DNA of 64,000 nt from Linnemannia elongata. Its lineage: Eukaryota; Mortierellomycota; Mortierellomycetes; Mortierellales; Mortierellaceae. The stretch lies in the NCBI GenBank assembly GCA_036320915.1, contig JAXBDG010000002.1, forward strand, positions 1,860,001 through 1,924,000, read 5' to 3'. Position numbers and translations under genes: made by a program. Numbering within the stretch: the first letter of the stretch is position 1; each line of letters opens with the position of its first letter. The notes below the pieces were generated by a model, which searched no databases, was not told where the DNA came from, and saw only the letters and a list, made by a program, of their open reading frames with translations. Positions 60,401-64,000 of the stretch are shown here, piece after piece.

Positions 60401-61333
60401 TGGTGCCTGGCCACTGTTGTTATGGTTGTTGATGACGAGGTGACTGTTGACGCTGGTTGTCCTTTTCCGTCCAATTCCTCCCCTCTCCTTTTCTTTCTTT
60501 CTCCTCCTCCTTCCTTCTCTTCCACCTCCTCCACCACTGCTGCCAACAGCTTTTGTCGCCTCTGTTAATTTTCCTCCTCCGCCACCTGCTATTTCTCCGC
60601 CGCTATAAAGACCACTTATCCCTTTTCCTGTTGCCTTCCGACCACCACCACTGGGATCTTCTGTAGCGCTCCCCCCTTCTCCACCTCCTGCTGCCAGACT
60701 AATACCATGCCCACTTACAATACCTTCACGATGCTGGGTACTTCCGTTACCACCTCCTGCTCCTGCTCCAGCCTTTTCCTGTTTATGGTGATGGTTGGAG
60801 TGGTGACGGGAGTGGCGAGTCGAATGCTGCAAAGAAGAGGAGGGAGGCTGTGACAGAGGGGCGAGCGTTGCAGGTGGTCCACGCTTCCAGTCCCGGTCCT
60901 TCTTGTGTCGCCTCGAGTTCTTCTTGCCACTGTAGCTGTTGTCGTGGTTGTTGTTGTTGTGGTTGCTGTGAGTCGAAGACGTTGATGTGGGCTGATTGAT
61001 GGCTGCTGTTGCCGCACCACCATCATGAGGGCCAATTCCAGTCCCAGTCCCAGTCCCAGCAGAACCAACCATAGGAAGACCAAACGAGGACGAAGAAGGG
61101 GTTCGAGCGTTGAGATCGAGACGATCTATGCGCTTCTTGAGGTTTCTTAGGACGAGACTCTCAGGCGACGCAGGGACAGATGGGCGAGGATGAGGGAGAG
61201 AGGGAGCAGAGACGGCGGCAACGCCTTCTGCGGCCGCAGATGGTCCTATTGAGCTGAAAGGCATTCGGATGAATTGCCTTGAAGAAGCAGCAGAAGAAGA
61301 ACGAGTAGTTGGGCTCGGGACTGGCTGCATCAT
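57491..61333 (-). CDS. Large leucine-rich-repeat-like protein, intronless
   Basis: A single open frame of 1280 residues from ATG 61333 (MMQPVPSPTT) to the stop at 57491. The first 480 residues are Ser/Gly/His/Gln-rich and disordered. After that come spaced leucine-rich segments resembling F-box/LRR proteins: LTHLTLLRYEFLMNEFVEMM, VQVLDLDVASV, FPNLETLALEEM, HCPLLTRLVLNEPLL, IPRLKQFVVHSRVV and CPNLQVFESKIPLP. Low-complexity inserts interrupt them. No F-box is visible. A C-terminal block (LVALQFLVEHQLVYLPKLDR) is conserved-looking. A role as a substrate-recognition or scaffold protein is possible but not shown. A splice-acceptor-like CATAG 10 bp before the ATG suggests a 5' UTR intron. Confidence 0.8.
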   Translation of the reverse strand: MMQPVPSPTTRSSSAASSRQFIRMPFSSIGPSAAAEGVAAVSAPSLPHPRPSVPASPESLVLRNLKKRIDRLDLNARTPSSSSFGLPMVGSAGTGTGTGIGPHDGGAATAAINQPTSTSSTHSNHNNNNHDNSYSGKKNSRRHKKDRDWKRGPPATLAPLSQPPSSSLQHSTRHSRHHSNHHHKQEKAGAGAGGGNGSTQHREGIVSGHGISLAAGGGEGGSATEDPSGGGRKATGKGISGLYSGGEIAGGGGGKLTEATKAVGSSGGGGGREGRRRRKKEKERGGIGRKRTTSVNSHLVINNHNNSGQAPSGVGVQGSGGAQYGVEYQRRPAGTESGIGMGATPCGGMGYSSSVAGIQEPVSSPGMQHHHHQDYQPQSQSQYHHGYHQQQQQQNEQQQQHQQSYHEQLHEHLHQQHQQYEMNQQMRQSVDMYPGQHYSQQHPGQQQQGGLGASDKTIRSSFLQGIKTHALQPNQLTHLTLLRYEFLMNEFVEMMRLLPAVQVLDLDVASVPSCTCRTFPHPYGLYHHRQQKQHASCQHRPSQYPSLQGEHFRASPYTETPYSWHSSQNDDSDNMDVDYEQSNSPSAATLCSNCIRREGLFRRSQGTSTAPAGPQDQFLTVRSLTFRGTAIVPELLALFPNLETLALEEMRYKTPAATIGPPSIPGDALFHGSAYSQAHSRRSSDQSQGEFGSSSFYTDSGDDSLDATASLSLEAGLPSSPSRQSVMISELAMMLKNHCPLLTRLVLNEPLLVEDLSREQLRLQNNSLSSSSISPSPSPSQSYIYPLKQKQQQLSSPGRVQDRLALLLQVIPRLKQFVVHSRVVAKCPQLLDTLLEYHHPHLVSFQVLDDSQDMSHYPSIQNPNVSPVLPRQPQHHAFYSTQDIYDQQSPHQQQQLYGQLGHQYNSTFVTFGSESSAMQQQQQQYAYPGGGHGGHGGDLPSSPSAQSPSLLYQTLQTQHHLQQVQRQHTMLHLQASSFRILEACPNLQVFESKIPLPLQQLIGSVPRWACGSEITVLWLEIEELTGNSGLDPEEEEVMQMFVRSLFKGSRSNTASSSPPQETNSSGSGEGGSSRPTTVSPSPPPPIGVTAAVDIVSNGSSSFAAAGDKATAPAATRLGSHLVEVRPSGTVLSSLGSAGDGGVGEPSPSPSPSSVLGLPPGQGAPLSSDAWTSQGIQTVSSEPAVNVAPSPAAGVGAGMASGWNKPLLPPPPPLTFTSPAKTSSSMGGGASYASGSCQIEGIERLVALQFLVEHQLVYLPKLDRFLMGNRTYTIPTRERVL

Positions 61334-63538
61334 CCTGTCTCCTATGGTTGTGTTGGGTGCGTGCGGTGCAGGCTGAGGTCACAATTTAATATGGGTTGCG
61401 TTGCTGTACTGTCGTTGTTGTTGTTGTTTGATCGGCTGGTTCAATCGTAAAACTGTTGCTACTGTCTTAGTGTTGAGGTTTCTAGGTGTGTTGGAGAGTG
61501 CTGGTGCCTATTGTTCCGGTGGTGTCGTAAGTAGTGGGGCATGGTCAGCATATGTGAACACATGAGGGACACGATTTGCTGAAGGACCGACGGCTGTTCG
61601 TAGGACTCTCTCTCTGTCTCTCTCTCTCTCTCACACACACATACACACACACCCTTGGTACTCGCACTCGAATTCGCACTCGTATTCGCACTTGAACTCG
61701 CAGTCGCAGTCGCACCAACACTCACTCAAGCACACACATATAATCGGATCTCATTTTCGCGCTAGGTCTCTATCATCACATACAACTAATCTAACCGATA
61801 TCTCTTTTCTTTCTCGCACGCCCACACAGAATGGCGCGTAAGAGAAGAGAGAAAGAGCGGGAAGACAGGAAGGGTAAGTCTCGGAAGGTTGATGTAATCT
61901 TCCTTCTGAACTTTTTGAATGACCCAAAACAGAGGATGGAGATAGGTCGAGGAAAAAAAGGTGGTAACCATGCAAGACAAAAGAGAAAGAGAAGAACGTA
62001 GAGAGACATCGTCAACGGCCTGTTGTTTTGCGATTCAGCGGGAGGGTTCCCAGTAGAACCAGAGCGCAGAAAAAGGCCAAGAAAAGGTCTGAAGGGAGAG
62101 GAAGGAAGGCGAGTGTGTGTAAGGATGACAACATGATACTTACCGGTTGCTAGCGTCCCTGGTTTTCTATCCCTTTTTCTGCTGTGTCGGTTTCGGTTGC
62201 TCGGTTGGTCTGTGGTTTGCACCCCGGGTCGTACAGCGTTTTTATTAAGAAGAGGAAGCGATTAGGATGGAGTTGATTTGAACAACCAAGAAAGTGAGAG
62301 TGAGGAGAGAGGGAGAGTGAGAAAAGGAGTGATTCGATTTGGTGTGAAAAATGACAATGTTGCCGTTGAATTGAAAGATACCCAGGTCGAGTGGCAATAA
62401 AGACGACGGTATTGACAATTATGCGAAGAACCGAGATAACGAAACAGTAGTTAGTGCGGTATGATGGATATAGTAGGATATGAAAGTTGTTTTATGAAGA
62501 AGGAAGGAAAGAAGAAGAGGAGTAAGGCATCAAGAAGGAGACGGCATTAAAAAAAACGAGAAAGAAGAACCAGGACAGGACAGGTCTGGGGAGAAAGCGG
62601 TCGGGGGGAGCGGAAAAAGTTGTCAGAATGGGAGAGAGAGCCACAGAGGAAGAAAGAGGGGGAAGAGAAAGGGAGGGACGGAGGGACAAAGGGAACATCT
62701 GTATTGAAGAAGAGAGTGAAAAATAAACATGGTCTCGTCATTGACCCAATCATAGCAATCCATTTGGGGAAGCAATACAACTTTGTCGTCACTCCGTCTC
62801 TTCTGTTGTCCCTCCTCCCTTGTTCAACCCAGACAGCAAACTCGTTTTTACTTTGTAGCCTCTTGTCTCTTGGGCGGGATTATCCATGGACGGATCAATT
62901 GCTTTCTATGAGAGAGGGGAGGAATGATGATGGTCAGTGGTTTGGAAGGGAGAAAACGAAACAGTTGAAAGAAAGAGGAACGGAAACAGAAAAGAGAGGT
63001 GTAGAAGGAAGGGCCACACCTTTTTTTTCATTATCATAATCTCTCACCATCGAAGGGAAAGAGAAAAAAGTTCAGTGGACACGTCCTCCTTTGTTCCCAG
63101 CTTGCCTCTTCTTCGCTTGCTCTATCTCCCTTCTTCTGACAAGTGACAACACAAAAAAAAACAACCGCAAAAACAAACAGACACAGGAAACCCGTCATCA
63201 CCCACGTACAGTAAACAACCCTCCTTAGTCTTTGTTGTCATCCGGTTGCTTAGACGTGTACATCATACACGTACACAAAAACAACAACAGCATATCAGAG
63301 CGACTCCGTGAGTTCTGCTGCCAACTCATTTTTTTTTCTTCCTTTTTGTTCATGCACGCACTGGGTCGTATCATACCATGGAAGGTTGAGGAACAAAACG
63401 GCCAAGAAAAACTTTGGAAGTCCCTTGAGCGATAGTGCGATATTACCCTCTTTCCTCCTTCTCTGTCTCTCTTTGCCCCTTCTTGTCCAACAGTCCAAGT
63501 CAATGGTATTCAATAGACTCCTTCAGTTTTGCAGATCA

Positions 63539-63585
<47 letters not shown>

Positions 63586-64000
63586 GCTGGCACGGGCAAA
63601 TAAAGCTGTCTGCATAGGGTAGAGCATGAAAAGCAAAGGGAGTTAACATCGAGGGAGAAAGACTGAGCGTCAGTATTTAAAAAGACCTGGGAACTTGAAA
63701 TAATCCATCTTCCTTTATCCTTCACTCTTCCTCTCAACAACCTTCATCTCTACATCCTTACTCCATCCCATTATCCAACGATAGGATGGAAGCCACCGAT
63801 CTGAATTATAATATCAAATTTCGTGCACTGGGCGCCATCTTCCCCCTGTCTTCATTAAAAGGCCACCTTTAAACAAAACTATGAACTGTTTGTTCTCTTC
63901 AGCACTCTGTAATTTGTTACTCTTTGCCAAACAGCCATTCATTCGTCAAGCCTGAAAAAATGAACGGGAAAACCAGCTTTTCATTCCCCCCCTGCTCCTT
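61334..64000. other. Right-edge intergenic region
   Basis: 2.7 kb with no recognisable gene. Starts with the LRR gene's upstream sequence (CT/GT-rich near 61610-61655, purine-rich blocks at 62280-62700). A 44-T tract lies at 63541-63584. At 63786 an ATG after a CT-rich leader opens only a 27-codon frame. Confidence 0.5.
63541..63584. repeat. Poly(T) tract of 44
   Basis: Uninterrupted T44. It could be an A-tail of something retroposed on the minus strand, but no recognisable source sequence adjoins it and no target duplication was seen. Confidence 0.85.

Noticed and set aside
63786..63869. Short plus-strand frame starting MEATDLNYNI
   Set aside because: Only 27 codons, no family match and no donor site to extend it.

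Overview
This window is a stretch of nuclear genome from a filamentous, early-diverging fungus. The best guess is Mortierellomycota (Mortierella, Linnemannia or Podila type), inferred from gene content and style and not proven. All coding genes are eukaryotic. All but one are split by short GT-AG introns, mostly 50 to 350 bp with GTAAGT or GTATGT donors. Proteins carry long Ser/Pro/Gln/Asn-rich tracts, intergenic DNA is full of pyrimidine/purine microsatellites and T/A tracts, and a large F-box/LRR-like protein typical of these genomes is present. The coding models below were assembled by hand, by matching exon frames and splice phases; every model closes in frame.

Layout from left to right. 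At 1-10 kb on the minus strand lie separase (its 3' end is off the left edge), an orphan last exon of an ER-type cyclophilin, and aspartate kinase HOM3 with a CAA-repeat leader and a Gcn4-type site. At 11-15.5 kb on the plus strand lie a fungal IQM-like calmodulin-binding protein and a PMP3/UPF0057 membrane proteolipid whose model requires a 4-nt exon. At 15.7-18.5 kb (minus) is a mitochondrial-type PPR protein. At 19.9-22.7 kb (plus) is a membrane-anchored class 3 lipase. At 22.9-27 kb a divergent pair encodes a MIC26/27-type MICOS subunit and the inner-membrane protease OMA1. At 27.5-29.8 kb (minus) is a concentrative nucleoside transporter.

After a 4.5-kb gene-poor stretch come a 1963-residue PH-domain protein (34.3-41 kb), an ammonium transporter (43.3-45.2 kb), a decayed Tc1/mariner transposase (47.7-48.5 kb), a secreted DOMON/cytochrome b561 protein (48.8-51.2 kb), a second nucleoside transporter (52.3-54.4 kb) and a 1280-residue intronless LRR-like protein (57.5-61.3 kb). 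All of these are on the minus strand. The last 2.7 kb shows no gene.

Themes: mitochondrial inner-membrane upkeep (MIC27, OMA1 and possibly the PPR protein), nitrogen and nucleoside uptake (AMT and two CNTs), and amino-acid biosynthesis (HOM3). No defence system, CRISPR array, virus or biosynthetic cluster was seen. The most unusual observations are very small exons (4 nt in PMP3, 12 nt in IQM, possibly a 6-nt first coding exon in MIC27) and the stranded cyclophilin exon next to separase.
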